A DNA stretch of 35,024 nt. Origin: Verrucomicrobiota bacterium (lineage in GTDB: Bacteria > Verrucomicrobiota > Verrucomicrobiia > JABWAM01 > JAHFSZ01). The position numbers and the translations under genes were made by a program. Shown here piece after piece: positions 16,746 to 25,036 of the stretch (its first letter is position 1; each line of letters begins with the position of its first letter). The notes below the pieces were generated by a model. The model was not told the origin of the DNA. It ran no database searches and was given only the letters and a program-made list of their open reading frames with translations. The stretch is from assembly GCA_023265515.1 (NCBI GenBank), contig JAHFSZ010000009.1, positions 3,541 to 38,564 on the forward strand. The letters run 5' to 3'.

Positions 16746-18978
16746 GTTCGCCGCCGGAGGATGACGCTTTTTTGGGCGAAAGAGGTCGAAGGAGCTCGTC
16801 CAGTTTCTTTGCGTCGAAAGTAGGCAGTTTGCACGCGAAATTTTCACAAACATAAGCCGCCGGCTTTCCGCCGATCGGTTTCAGGGTCCCGAGGAACGGC
16901 TGGATTTTGGAGAGGGCGGGGCGGGCTTCCTCGTCGACGACGATCAGTGTCTTGAACGGAATGAACCTTCGGTTCACGACGCGCAGAAGCTCCCGCGTCT
17001 GCGGCGATTGGCGGTCGCCGGCGATGATGATCTGGGCAGGCTTCTCGAGCCAATAGAAGTAGGCCGCGACCATCTCAGGAAGAATGAATGGGCCTTGGAT
17101 CAAGCGCCCGGCGAAGAGCCCAAACGTTTTTTCCGCCATGGCGCGGAGCTCCTCGCGTCCGGTCAGATGCGAGAGCCGGATCAAATTGAGCAATGCAACG
17201 GAATTGCCGGAAGGTTCGGCATTGTCCGTGTCGTCTTTCAGCCGGACCAGTTGATGCTCCTTGTCCTCCGGCGTCATAAAAAAGCCGCCATTCGCCGAAT
17301 CGTAAAAGAGTCTCGTCTGCGTTTCGTTGAGGTCGATCGCCCATGCCAGCCAGTGGGGATCGAAGGTCGCCTCATAAAGGTCGAGCAGGCCTTGGATCAG
17401 AAAGGCGTAGTCGGTCTGGAAGCTCTGACGGTCCGACTCCCCATCCCGCCACCTGTGCCGGAGTTGCCTGGTTTTTGGATCGTAGAGTTTGGCTTCAATA
17501 AACTTTGCGGCGCGCGCCCCGGCCTGCGCGAGCGCCGGGTCGTCGAGCGCCTGCGATGCCCGGGCGAAGGCGGAGATCATCAGGCCGTTCCATGAGGTCA
17601 GGATCTTGTCATCGAGATGGGGGTGGACCCGCCTGGCCCGAACCTCGAAAAGCTTTTGCGCGCTTTCGCCGAGGATTTCCGAGATTTGCCCGGCGGTTTT
17701 TTTGTGTTTTTGCGCGATTTCCGGAAGCGACGACGTCTGGTGCAGGATGTTGGCCCCGTGGCCGCCTGCTGCCGAGGCGGGAAAGTCCTCGAAATTGCCG
17801 TGCTCCGTGACCCCGAAGTAGTCGTCGAAGATGGCCGCCTTCTCCGGACCAAGGATCTGATCGATTTCATGCTTGCTCCAGACATAAAACTTTCCCTCGA
17901 CGCCCTCGCTGTCCGCGTCCTCCGCGGAATAAAAGCCGCCGTCCGGATGCGTCATTTCGCGCTTCACGTAATCGAGCGTCTCCCGGGCCACCCCAGAAAA
18001 GAAATCATCGCCGGTCAACTGATGGGCTTCGACGAGCGCCACAACGAGCTGGGCATTGTCATAAAGCATTTTCTCGAAATGGGGCACGAGCCACCGTTCA
18101 TCGACTGAATAACGCGCGAAGCCGCCGCCCAGCTGGTCGTAGATGCCTCCGCGCGCGATCTGCCGGAGCGTGTGTGTTGTCATGGCGAGCGTCTCGGACT
18201 TGCCGGTCTTGGCAAAGCGCCGTGTCAGAAAATAAAAGACCGCGGGGCGCGGAAATTTAGGCGCGCCCCCGAAGCCGCCGTGCACCCGGTCATAACTGCC
18301 GGCAAAATGTGATTCGCACTTCTGGAACACTTCCGGAGTCAGCAGCGCGTTCCCCGCGGGGATCGCCGCATAGCCGCGGATGGCATTGGTCAGCTGGTCG
18401 GCCGACTTTTCCAGCTCCTCCGGTTTCTCCGTCCAGATTTGGTGGATGCGCTCGAGCAGCTCGATCCAGCTTGATCGCCCGTAGCCCGCCTTCGGCGGAA
18501 AGTAAGTGCCGCCATAAAACGGCTTTAAGTCGGGCGTCAAAAAAACGTTCAACGGCCAGCCGCCGCCGCCTGTCATCGCCTGGACAGCCGTCATGTAAGT
18601 GGCATCGACGTCGGGCATCTCTTCCCGGTCAACCTTGATGTTCACAAAATACTTGTTCATCAGCGCGGCCGTTTTGGGATCCTCGAACGACTCGCGCTCC
18701 ATTACATGGCACCAGTGGCAAGTCGAGTAGCCGATGCTCACCAGGATCGGTTTTTTCTCCCGGCGCGCCTTCTCGAATGCCTCCGCTCCCCACGGGTACC
18801 AGTCCACCGGATTGTGCGCGTGCTGGAGCAGGTAGGGGCTTTTTTCACGGGCGAGGCGGTTGGCGGTGTGTCGGCTTGAATCAGGGCTGCTCATCATTCT
18901 CCATGCTCCGGCGGCGGCCAAAACGACAATGATTACGGTAAAAAACCAAGCCCATCGCTGGATTTGTTTTCGGGTCAT
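16741..18978 (-). CDS. Membrane-anchored YyaL/SSP411-type thioredoxin-domain protein
   Basis: The 745-residue protein has an N-terminal membrane anchor (about residues 8-26), which most YyaL proteins lack. A DUF255 thioredoxin-like domain follows: [17 protein letters not shown], then [11 protein letters not shown] with Cys87-x-x-Cys90, and [13 protein letters not shown]. The remainder is an (alpha/alpha)6-barrel-like region resembling N-acylglucosamine 2-epimerase-type folds, with [14 protein letters not shown] and [12 protein letters not shown]. The family is widespread (SPATA20 in animals), with an unsettled function. The anchor suggests it faces the periplasm. ATG 18978 was chosen; a GTG at 18990 adds four residues. 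The last codons overlap a heptad repeat. Confidence 0.88.
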   Translation of the reverse strand: MTRKQIQRWAWFFTVIIVVLAAAGAWRMMSSPDSSRHTANRLAREKSPYLLQHAHNPVDWYPWGAEAFEKARREKKPILVSIGYSTCHWCHVMERESFEDPKTAALMNKYFVNIKVDREEMPDVDATYMTAVQAMTGGGGWPLNVFLTPDLKPFYGGTYFPPKAGYGRSSWIELLERIHQIWTEKPEELEKSADQLTNAIRGYAAIPAGNALLTPEVFQKCESHFAGSYDRVHGGFGGAPKFPRPAVFYFLTRRFAKTGKSETLAMTTHTLRQIARGGIYDQLGGGFARYSVDERWLVPHFEKMLYDNAQLVVALVEAHQLTGDDFFSGVARETLDYVKREMTHPDGGFYSAEDADSEGVEGKFYVWSKHEIDQILGPEKAAIFDDYFGVTEHGNFEDFPASAAGGHGANILHQTSSLPEIAQKHKKTAGQISEILGESAQKLFEVRARRVHPHLDDKILTSWNGLMISAFARASQALDDPALAQAGARAAKFIEAKLYDPKTRQLRHRWRDGESDRQSFQTDYAFLIQGLLDLYEATFDPHWLAWAIDLNETQTRLFYDSANGGFFMTPEDKEHQLVRLKDDTDNAEPSGNSVALLNLIRLSHLTGREELRAMAEKTFGLFAGRLIQGPFILPEMVAAYFYWLEKPAQIIIAGDRQSPQTRELLRVVNRRFIPFKTLIVVDEEARPALSKIQPFLGTLKPIGGKPAAYVCENFACKLPTFDAKKLDELLRPLSPKKASSSGGEP

Positions 18979-19161
18979 TTTAACTAACACGTTTTGGGCA
19001 ACCGGTTGGGAGTGTCGAAAATTCTGAAGAAACGTTTCGAATATGCAAGTCCATCAACAAGAATTTTTCAAGGGGGCGTGCCTTTAACCTCTGCCGAACG
19101 GCGGTGCTTCACTTGCCCGAGCCGGTCTCCGGGTGTAAAATGAAGGTAGAAACCTACGTCG

Positions 19162-19401
19162 ATGATTGAAAAAAAGAAGACCCTATTTGATACGAAGCTC
19201 TACAGACTGGCGCTTCGAACAGCCGAGAAGGATTCCTTTCGTCAATTGCTTGCAGCGCATGAATCCGATGTTCCCGAGGAAGACCTGAGCTCCGACGAGA
19301 TCCAGAGATACAAGGAACAGGCGCGAGTCACGGCGGCGGACCTGGTTGAAAAAGGCGTTGCCGACGCCTCGGAAAACCGGGCCCATCCCCACAATCACTA
19401 A
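19162..19401 (+). CDS. Small charged protein of unknown function upstream of kamA
   Basis: This 79-residue frame starts MIEKKKTLFDTKLYR and is predicted to be mostly helix, rich in Glu, Lys and Arg, with a His-rich end (AHPHNH). I do not recognise a family. It lies 48 bases before the aminomutase gene, reads the same way, and fills the gap after the YyaL-type gene, so it may be the first gene of the kamA-galE operon. Only a weak AAGGT sequence stands about 12 bases before the ATG. Coding status rests on position and frame alone. Confidence 0.5.
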   Translation: MIEKKKTLFDTKLYRLALRTAEKDSFRQLLAAHESDVPEEDLSSDEIQRYKEQARVTAADLVEKGVADASENRAHPHNH

Positions 19402-19449
19402 TCCCGGCCGCTTGACAACGGAAAGCTTCGCCCTGTAGGCTTTTGGGCA

Positions 19450-20664
19450 ATGAGCACCTTTGATTCGGGGCGGTTTGAGCCGCTCAAACTGTTCCTGCCT
19501 GCTGATCGCTCCGATTGGCCCGATTGCTCGCCCGAAGAGTGGGGCAACTGGGGCTGGCAACTGAGAAACCGCATCACAGCGCTTGAAGATCTGGAGCGGC
19601 GGATCGACCTGACGCTGGAGGAGCGGGCCGGCGTTCGCCTCTCCGGTGGCAAGCTGGCCATGGCGATCACGCCGCAGTTTTGGGGGATCATCGAGAAGAG
19701 CGACCCCGACTGCCCGATTCGCCGCCAGGTGATCCCCAACATTGCCGAAACCCGCTCCGAGCCGAATGAAATGATCGACCCGTGTGGCGAGGATTCGCAC
19801 TCGCCGGTGGCGGGGCTGGTCCATCGCTATCCTGACCGTGTTCTGTTCCTGGTGACGGACCGCTGCGCCGCCTATTGCCGCTATTGCACACGCAGCCGGC
19901 TGGTCAGCAACGCCAGCGGATACGATTTCCATCCGGAAACCGAAAACATCCTGGCGTACTTGCAGGCCCATGCGGAAGTTCGCGATGTCCTGCTCTCCGG
20001 CGGTGACCCGCTGCTGCTCAGCGACGCCAAGCTTGATTACCTGCTCGGCCGTCTTCGGGCGATACCGCACATTGAATTTCTGAGAATCGGCTCGCGCATA
20101 CCGATCTTTCTGCCGCAACGGATCACGCCGGGCCTGATCGCCGTCCTCAAAAAACACGCGCCTGTCTGGATGAGCATCCACACGAACCATCCGCGCGAGC
20201 TGACAACCGAGGTCAAGGAGGGCCTTGACCGGCTGGCGGATGCGGGTGTGCCGCTCGGCAACCAGAGCGTCCTGCTCAGGGGGGTCAATGACGATCCGAC
20301 GGTGATGAAGGCGCTTGTCCATAAGCTGTTGATGTGCCGGGTCAGGCCGTACTACCTCTATATGTGCGATCTCATTCAGGGCGCTTCGCACCTGCGCGCC
20401 TCGCTCCAGTCCGGCATCCGGATCATTGAATCGCTCCGCGGATTCACCTCGGGTTATGCCGTCCCCCAGCTGGTGATTGACGCGCCGGGGGGCGGGGGCA
20501 AGGTGCCGATCAATCCGGATTATGTGATCTTCCAGGACGAGGACAAGGTGCTCTTCCGCAATTATGAGGGCAAGGTCTTCGAATATCCGGAGGCGGAGCG
20601 TGCCGCAATGGCGGATCCGGAGATCCGCCGTCTCATGGAACTTGTGACTCTCGACCGCCGCTGA
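19450..20664 (+). CDS. kamA: Lysine 2,3-aminomutase-like radical SAM enzyme lacking the C-terminal zinc site
   Basis: The 404-residue protein matches lysine 2,3-aminomutase along its length: WNWGWQLRNRI near the N-terminus, the radical SAM cluster CAAYCRYC (Cys139, 143, 146), LLSGGDPLLL, the PLP lysine Lys351 in DAPGGGGK, and both lysine-binding acids as inferred from the clostridial enzyme (Asp307 after Cys306, and Asp344). It would convert L-lysine to beta-lysine. The chain stops at EIRRLMELVTLDRR and lacks the C-terminal CxCxxC zinc ligands of clostridial enzymes. EpmB, which modifies elongation factor P, is the shorter relative; no EF-P gene is here. No strong Shine-Dalgarno sequence. galE follows after 19 bases. 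Confidence 0.88.
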   Translation: MSTFDSGRFEPLKLFLPADRSDWPDCSPEEWGNWGWQLRNRITALEDLERRIDLTLEERAGVRLSGGKLAMAITPQFWGIIEKSDPDCPIRRQVIPNIAETRSEPNEMIDPCGEDSHSPVAGLVHRYPDRVLFLVTDRCAAYCRYCTRSRLVSNASGYDFHPETENILAYLQAHAEVRDVLLSGGDPLLLSDAKLDYLLGRLRAIPHIEFLRIGSRIPIFLPQRITPGLIAVLKKHAPVWMSIHTNHPRELTTEVKEGLDRLADAGVPLGNQSVLLRGVNDDPTVMKALVHKLLMCRVRPYYLYMCDLIQGASHLRASLQSGIRIIESLRGFTSGYAVPQLVIDAPGGGGKVPINPDYVIFQDEDKVLFRNYEGKVFEYPEAERAAMADPEIRRLMELVTLDRR

Positions 20665-20683
20665 CTTCATTTATCACTGCTAA

Positions 20684-21655
20684 ATGAAAGTATTTGTCAC
20701 AGGAGGGGCGGGTTACATCGGCAGTGTTTGCGTCGAGGAGCTTCTCAATGCGGGCCATGAGACGGTGGTTTTTGACAACTTGAGCGAGGGCCACCGCAAG
20801 GCGGTTGACCCGCGTGCCGCCTTCGTCCAGGGCGAACTCTCCGACTCCAAAAAACTGCTCAAATCTCTTCGCGACTTTAAGGCCGACGCCGTCATGCACT
20901 TCGCCGCCAGCGCGCTGGTTGGCGAGTCGATGGTCAACCCCTCCAAGTACTTCGAGAACAACCTCGCCTGCGGCATCCAGCTTCTGACTGCCGCCCAGGA
21001 GGCCGGCGTGAAGCGCTTCATTCACTCCTCCTCCTGCGCGACGTATGGGATACCCGAGCGCGTGCCGATCACCGAGGAAATGCCGCAGTGCCCCATCAAT
21101 CCGTATGGCCAGACGAAGCTGATGTTCGAACAGATTCTCCAATGGTATGATCGAATCCACGGCATCCTATTCGCCAATCTCCGCTACTTCAACGCGTCCG
21201 GCGCCTCTGAAAAGTTTGGCGAGGACCACCGGATCGAAACGCATCTCATCCCCAACATCCTGAAGGTGGCGCTCGACCAAAAGCCAAACGTCGAGGTTTA
21301 CGGCAACGACTATCAAACCCCCGACGGGACCTGCATCCGCGACTATGTCCATGTCCTGGATCTGGCGTCGGCTCATCTCCTGGCTCTCGACCTGCCCCAA
21401 TCCGACAGTTTCAACATTGGAACCGGAGCCGGCACCTCGGTCCAGCAGGTGATCGACGCCGCGCGCCGGATCACGGGCCGGACCATCACCGCCATCATGA
21501 AACCGAGGCGGCCCGGCGATCCTGACACGCTGGTTGCGTCCGCCACCAAGGCCAAACGCGTGATGGGTTGGGAGGCCCGGTTCACCAAAATCGATACCAT
21601 CATCGAATCGGCGTGGAAGTGGCACCAGCAACATCCGGACGGATATCCGGAATAA
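20684..21655 (+). CDS. galE: UDP-glucose 4-epimerase
   Basis: The 323-residue extended short-chain dehydrogenase has the NAD-binding TGGAGYIGS (6-14), catalytic Ser117 in SSSCATYG, and Tyr141-x-x-x-Lys145 in YGQTK, followed by LRYFNASGA. RDYVHVLDLASAHLLAL and FNIGTGAGTSV are typical of GalE. It interconverts UDP-glucose and UDP-galactose for surface polysaccharides. It begins 19 bases after kamA and ends seven bases from the stop of the convergent gene. A paralogous UDP-sugar epimerase is possible, but the motifs fit GalE well. Confidence 0.94.
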   Translation: MKVFVTGGAGYIGSVCVEELLNAGHETVVFDNLSEGHRKAVDPRAAFVQGELSDSKKLLKSLRDFKADAVMHFAASALVGESMVNPSKYFENNLACGIQLLTAAQEAGVKRFIHSSSCATYGIPERVPITEEMPQCPINPYGQTKLMFEQILQWYDRIHGILFANLRYFNASGASEKFGEDHRIETHLIPNILKVALDQKPNVEVYGNDYQTPDGTCIRDYVHVLDLASAHLLALDLPQSDSFNIGTGAGTSVQQVIDAARRITGRTITAIMKPRRPGDPDTLVASATKAKRVMGWEARFTKIDTIIESAWKWHQQHPDGYPE

Positions 21656-21662
21656 GTTTTGT

Positions 21663-22082
21663 TTACTCGCCGGTCGAATTAATCGAGCTCTCGATGTAAT
21701 CAATCGTTTCGGCCACGGTGGAGTTCAGGATGTTGGCCTTGCCCTGCTCGAAGGCGGCCGCCCAATCGGCGTAGGCCAGCTGAAAATCCTCCTGAAGGTC
21801 CTCGGGAAGCTTGTGGTTTTTGCTGAGCACCTTGACGACGCTATTGTCGATGGCCGCCTCCGTGAAAGGCAGGTGTGTGATCACGTCGCTGAATCCGGTT
21901 TTCTGGAGGGGGTTTTTGATGTTGAGACCCCTTACGGTGACGTGGACGATGGTTCCCATCTCGGAGTGCGTTTCGACTTTGCAGATAACCAGCGACGAGC
22001 CTTCTTCACCCGAGCGAGCCTTGTAGCTCCATTCCTGTTTCGGCTGGTAGACGGATTCATCGGTGTTTTTCAGGGAGCTCAT
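21663..22082 (-). CDS. Hypothetical cytoplasmic protein
   Basis: The 139-residue protein has no signal peptide or membrane segment and no family I can name. An N-terminal beta-rich stretch (EWSYKARSGEEGSSLVICK, then GTIVHVTVRGL) is followed by THLPFTEAAIDNSVVKVL and a helical, acidic C-terminus. It starts six bases after the bPH2 membrane protein gene and so is probably translated from the same message; it may work with it. Nothing more can be said from the sequence. Confidence 0.7.
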   Translation of the reverse strand: MSSLKNTDESVYQPKQEWSYKARSGEEGSSLVICKVETHSEMGTIVHVTVRGLNIKNPLQKTGFSDVITHLPFTEAAIDNSVVKVLSKNHKLPEDLQEDFQLAYADWAAAFEQGKANILNSTVAETIDYIESSINSTGE

Positions 22083-22088
22083 GGCGCG

Positions 22089-22604
22089 TCAATCAGGGAT
22101 CGACTCGTTCATATCCAGTTCGCCGACCCGCTTGCGGTCGCGGCACGCCTCGACATGTTTGCGGATCAGATCGCTGAACTCCTTGGGGCCGGACACCGCT
22201 TCAATGACGAAGGTCGGCGTCGTCCGATCGGAGGTTTGCAGGATGAGATTGCCGAGCGAGAAGAGCCGCAGGAAGAATGGCTGGAGGACGGACAGGTCCT
22301 TGACCCGGTAAAGCTCCATGGTGTCGGTTTGCTTGGAAAAGATGCCGCGTGTGATCAGAAATCGTTCCGTCGTCAGCTCGTAGACGCGTGACTGGAGCTT
22401 AAGCCATTCACGGAGCGCAAACCCGATGGGAACAAGCATCAGGAGAAGATCAGTCCATAGAACCAGGGACGGGATGTTTTCGTTGACGCGCGCCACCATT
22501 ACAAGAGCCGCCAGGAGAAGAAGAACGATGAGGCCGCAAATCAGAAACGGTTTCAGGTTCAGGATCTGCGACGAATGCCCCTTCCAAACGGTGGTTTCTT
22601 CCAT
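22089..22604 (-). CDS. bPH2-domain (YdbS-like) membrane protein
   Basis: With ATG 22604 the product has 171 residues. Two hydrophobic helices (about 20-38 and 45-63) are followed by a bacterial PH-like domain: RVYELTTERFLITRGIFSKQTDTMELYRVKDLSV, with the Y-E-L-T-x-x-R-F start and the V-K-D-L strand typical of this fold, then SLGNLILQTSD. A longer frame from a TTG at 22643 would add 13 residues with no signal sequence. Function of the family is poorly known; membrane or envelope association is implied. Operon with the downstream hypothetical gene. Confidence 0.82.
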   Translation of the reverse strand: MEETTVWKGHSSQILNLKPFLICGLIVLLLLAALVMVARVNENIPSLVLWTDLLLMLVPIGFALREWLKLQSRVYELTTERFLITRGIFSKQTDTMELYRVKDLSVLQPFFLRLFSLGNLILQTSDRTTPTFVIEAVSGPKEFSDLIRKHVEACRDRKRVGELDMNESIPD

Positions 22605-22692
22605 GGCTCGGCGGATTATGCCAAGCCCGCGCGCCTCAAACAAGCATTCTCAGGTTTCGGCGCGCGAGTAAAACTCCGAGGGGTGGACCTAA

Positions 22693-23019
22693 TCAATAAT
22701 CGCGACGTCCACCACGGCGTTCGCGGCCGCCTCCACCACCGAATCCGCCACCCGAGCGGGGCGGACGCTCCTCGCGGGGACGGGCCTCATTCACCTTGAT
22801 GGCGCGGCCGTCCAGATCCTTGCCGTCGAACTGCTGGATGGCTGCTTGCGCATCCTGTTCGGAAGCCATCTCCACGAACGCGATGCCGCGGCTGCGACCC
22901 GTGAATTTATCCACCAGCAGATGGATTGATTCGACCGTGCCGGCCTGGCTGAAATGTTGCTGCAGTGTCGCATCTGTCGTGTGGTAAGACAGATTCCCAA
23001 CGTATAGGCGCTTGCCCAT
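22693..23019 (-). CDS. Small RRM glycine-rich RNA-binding protein
   Basis: The 108-residue protein is a single RNA recognition motif with RNP2 LYVGNL (4-9) and RNP1 RGIAFVEM (about 44-51), followed by a Gly/Arg-rich tail ending in RRGGRRDY. It matches the cyanobacterial/verrucomicrobial-type small RNA-binding proteins, often linked to cold response or RNA chaperoning. A strong Shine-Dalgarno sequence (AAAGGAAAGG) just before ATG 23019 settles the start over an upstream one at 23061. The 244 bases upstream hold no ORF I support and no clear promoter. Confidence 0.93.
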   Translation of the reverse strand: MGKRLYVGNLSYHTTDATLQQHFSQAGTVESIHLLVDKFTGRSRGIAFVEMASEQDAQAAIQQFDGKDLDGRAIKVNEARPREERPPRSGGGFGGGGGRERRGGRRDY

Positions 23020-23263
23020 GCCTTTCCTTTCGATTTTCTTTCGATTCCAAACGCACAACACTCAACGACTGGTTTCCACTCGGAGCCCGGGATCCCGCTG
23101 AAGCTGTCGCGAAAGACTATTCAGGCAGTCCACTGAATCGGAATGAGGGTTGCGCGTTTTTCGATGCGCCCAAATCTAGGCGCTCTTCTCCGGAAAGCAA
23201 TTCCTATTTTTTTGGAGAAAATTCAGAGGACGAAGCATCGGATGGGGAGGGTTTTGAAATTGG

Positions 23264-24463
23264 TCACGGGGTGAAGTAATCGATCTCAAATGCCGTGGCT
23301 TCCATCTCGGCGGCGCTCATGCGGCGGTTGCGCGCCGCTTCGCCCCAGCTTTCGCTGAAGATCACTTCGTCCCGGGTGTCGTTGAAACCCGTGATCACGG
23401 AGGCGTGGCTGGCGGCCGAACTCGCCGGCCATCGCGCTCGCTCGCCGCGGTCAGGCTTCGGAAGGCGGATGGAGGGATCTTTTTCGAACTGCCGCGCAAA
23501 CTGTGTGTGAAACTCGTCTCGTACACGGTCGAATTTCCGGCCGACAATGACAGGCTCGCCCTTGAGAAGGAATTTTTTCGCCTTCCTGAAATCAAATGAC
23601 CTGTCCACTTTGAGCTTGAGCTTGGCCTCCTTCGCGCAAGCGGAATAAACAGCGCCGAGATCGGCATTGGCCGCGTCACCTTCCTTGTAGCCGGCCTTGG
23701 CCGCGACCAGATCGACGTTCACCGGCAATCCATAATACCGCGTGAGCATCGTCAGCGTCCCGATCGCGCAGTACCCGCGCTCCCCCTGCTCGACGACCGG
23801 AAGGTTCTGGATGACGATATCCCCGTTCGCGAGCCGCGCGACGTTGGCCTGGATATCCAGACGCCTCCCGACCAGTCCCGCCTGGCCGTCCGGAACCGAG
23901 AGAAGCTTTTTCGACGCCTCCTCCTGCGCCGGCAGGACCGAAATCGCAATCAGCTGGTTCTCCTCCGCGAAAAGCCGGACCACGAGGCCGCCTGCCGCAA
24001 AATCGGTGACGCGTGACCGGAGAAGCTGGGACTTGCCGACGTTGCGCCGCTGACCGGTGCCGTAGAGGGAGGACAGCTCCCGGATCAGGCCCGCTTCCAG
24101 GCTCTTGAATTTCGCTTCGAATTCCTTCTGCGATTTTTTCAGCCCGGCATCCCGCGCCTCGTGGCTCCCGAAAAAATTCCCCGCCTCGAGGTAGGTGACA
24201 TTGAGCTCGGCAAGCTTTTCGCCGTCAAAATACGCCTGGACCTGTTCGGGCGCCGTCCCGAAAACCATGGCGCTTCCAGACATCTGGAGGGTCCTGCCCT
24301 GCGCGTTCGTGCCGACGGGCCTCCAATCCCCGGGTAGAAGCGACGATTGCCACGTCTTCGGACTGGCCAGGACGGCCCCCAGATCGGCAGGTTCCTGCGC
24401 CATCGATGAAAAGGGAAGGGCGAGGGCCATCCAACAGAGAAGTCTGAGGAGGGCGTCTACCAC
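23264..24463 (-). CDS. Exported C39-like cysteine peptidase
   Basis: With GTG 24463 the protein has 399 residues and a signal peptide (hydrophobic 5-19, cleavage likely after SSMAQ). Residues 25-210 form a domain I do not recognise. The C-terminal half is papain/C39-like: Gln226 and nucleophile Cys232 in EQGERGYCAIGTLTMLTRYYG, His353 in SHASVITGFND, and a final SESWGE like the papain-fold NSWG box. Unlike bacteriocin transporters it has no ABC or membrane part, so it would act as a free periplasmic or secreted peptidase. The GTG lies inside the last codons of the preceding gene (7-base overlap), implying translational coupling. Last gene of the five-gene exported cluster. Confidence 0.75.
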   Translation of the reverse strand: MVDALLRLLCWMALALPFSSMAQEPADLGAVLASPKTWQSSLLPGDWRPVGTNAQGRTLQMSGSAMVFGTAPEQVQAYFDGEKLAELNVTYLEAGNFFGSHEARDAGLKKSQKEFEAKFKSLEAGLIRELSSLYGTGQRRNVGKSQLLRSRVTDFAAGGLVVRLFAEENQLIAISVLPAQEEASKKLLSVPDGQAGLVGRRLDIQANVARLANGDIVIQNLPVVEQGERGYCAIGTLTMLTRYYGLPVNVDLVAAKAGYKEGDAANADLGAVYSACAKEAKLKLKVDRSFDFRKAKKFLLKGEPVIVGRKFDRVRDEFHTQFARQFEKDPSIRLPKPDRGERARWPASSAASHASVITGFNDTRDEVIFSESWGEAARNRRMSAAEMEATAFEIDYFTP

Positions 24464-24978
24464 TTGTACTTGGTCTCGCCCGAGATGTTTTTCGATGCTG
24501 ATTTGCCGATTGCGTCAAGGACCATCATCGGGGCGGTCTTGCCGTTGTAGGAATAGGGTGTCCACCAGGCGGGCTTGGTTTCGTTGGTGATGCCGCGTGC
24601 CGTGACGTAAACGTAATCGGCGCTCCCCGGGCTGTAGACGCCGCCGCGGCGGTATTTTTTGTAAGACTCCTGCTCCGAGACGAGTTTCTTGAAGAAGCTC
24701 AGCGACTCTTTCGGAAACTCAACGCAGACATGGTTGTAGTCGAGGTCAAAGAGCCGGACCCAGTAGCGTTCGGTATCGATCTGGTTGACGGCTTGGCGGT
24801 AATGAAATTTCAACCGGAACGTTTTTTGGTCGAGCGACAGCACCTTCTCCGAAACCTCGGGGATCGTCAGGGTTTCGATCTGAGGCTCTTTCTGGGCAGG
24901 CGCAGCCACTGGCCATAGCAGGAGCAGGATCGCGGCGGCAGCAGCGCAAGATGGCAGATTTTTGCTTGTTGGTTTCAT
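24457..24978 (-). CDS. Small exported protein with C-terminal SKNxSGETKxxW motif (copy 1)
   Basis: This 173-residue protein has a signal peptide (Ala/Leu-rich residues 11-28, cleavage likely after APAQ). The mature part has LTIPEVSEKVLSLDQKTFRLKFHYR, then a beta-rich stretch and a Tyr-rich loop, and ends exactly with SKNISGETKYKW. The protein encoded at 34328-34756 has the same layout and the same ending, so they are paralogues. I know no named family with this ending. Function unknown; the all-beta look and export suggest a binding or structural role. It follows the TPR lipoprotein gene by 58 bases and overlaps the peptidase gene. Confidence 0.75.
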   Translation of the reverse strand: MKPTSKNLPSCAAAAAILLLLWPVAAPAQKEPQIETLTIPEVSEKVLSLDQKTFRLKFHYRQAVNQIDTERYWVRLFDLDYNHVCVEFPKESLSFFKKLVSEQESYKKYRRGGVYSPGSADYVYVTARGITNETKPAWWTPYSYNGKTAPMMVLDAIGKSASKNISGETKYKW

Positions 24979-25036
24979 GGTTCGCTATGCGCCGCCGCAT
25001 TCTTAACAGCAGTCGCCGGTTTTGTCGAACCCGACT

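Noticed and set aside
19183-20670. 495-codon minus-strand frame opposite kamA
   Set aside because: Antisense to the radical SAM and PLP motifs of kamA; the length is due to GC bias.
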